From an uncultured Clostridia bacterium (lineage in GTDB: Bacteria > Bacillota > Clostridia > Oscillospirales > Oscillospiraceae), in assembly GCA_945918815.1 (NCBI GenBank), contig CAMEIU010000037.1, forward strand, positions 1-14,260: DNA of 14,260 bases, read 5' to 3'. The translations under genes and the position numbers were made by a program. Positions 14,186-14,260 of this stretch are shown piece by piece. Each line of letters starts with the position of its first letter. Position 1 is the first letter of the stretch. Under the pieces are notes generated by a model that was not told the DNA's origin, did no database searches, and saw only the letters and a program-made list of their open reading frames with translations.

Positions 14186-14260
14186 AAGGTGTCGCTTCGC
14201 GACGGATTTGAATTGATAGACGTCCCCTTGTGCCCCCTGTAGGGCACGGCCACTGGACGT
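14186..14260. repeat. Second, abutting repeat copy cut by the window end (75-base direct repeat)
   Basis: These 75 bases repeat 13932-14006 with a single difference (G at 14205 for A at 13951). The copy begins where the right arm of the preceding element ends, so two elements are in tandem and the second runs out of the window. It lacks the leftmost ATGGACAATGGACAATG part of the arm. Confidence 0.9.

Noticed and set aside
13914..14260. CRISPR array
   Set aside because: There are only two long copies with internal palindromes and no short regular spacers or cas genes.

Overview
The window looks like the chromosome of a GC-rich, anaerobic gut Clostridia bacterium, probably Oscillospiraceae (Oscillibacter / Dysosmobacter / Lawsonibacter type). 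That placement is inferred from gene content: Firmicutes-type Shine-Dalgarno sites, a Noc-type ParB protein, an acetogen-style MetV-MetF pair, and dense palindromic intergenic repeats. No taxonomic marker gene is present.

Layout. (1) Positions 1-2838, plus strand: aromatic amino acid block, with the end of an AroE-AroK fusion (shikimate dehydrogenase + shikimate kinase), type II 3-dehydroquinate dehydratase (aroQ), and a PLP-dependent class I/II aminotransferase. (2) 2850-2883: a strong terminator hairpin between convergent units. (3) 2882-6962, minus strand: a three-gene unit transcribed in the order permease, HyuA-like hydantoinase/oxoprolinase ATPase, small HExxH metallopeptidase. (4) 6963-7369: AT-rich divergent control region with two near-identical AAAACGTT-centred operators. 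(5) 7370-10924, plus strand: LacI-family regulator, FAD-dependent oxidoreductase, and zinc alcohol dehydrogenase of the erythritol/L-threitol dehydrogenase type. (6) 11216-12022: a solitary noc/parB-like gene. (7) 12286-13859: metV-metF, the two-subunit methylenetetrahydrofolate reductase, closed by a clear terminator. (8) 13914-14260: palindromic repeats to the window edge.

Regions 3-5 read as one regulon. A LacI-type repressor sits between two divergent arms that together encode uptake (permease), two oxidoreductases, an ATP-dependent hydantoinase/oxoprolinase-like enzyme without its usual HyuB partner, and a putative zinc peptidase. I do not recognise this gene set as a described pathway; it is the best candidate here for an uncharacterised catabolic system, perhaps for a polyol-derived or cyclic amide substrate.

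The other notable layer is a family of nested palindromic repeats (784-919, 1402-1624, about 10986-11060, 12029-12145, 13914-14185, 14186-14260). Their small hairpins differ in sequence between copies but keep their base pairing. They sit directly at gene ends and in two cases encode the last residues and the stop codon.
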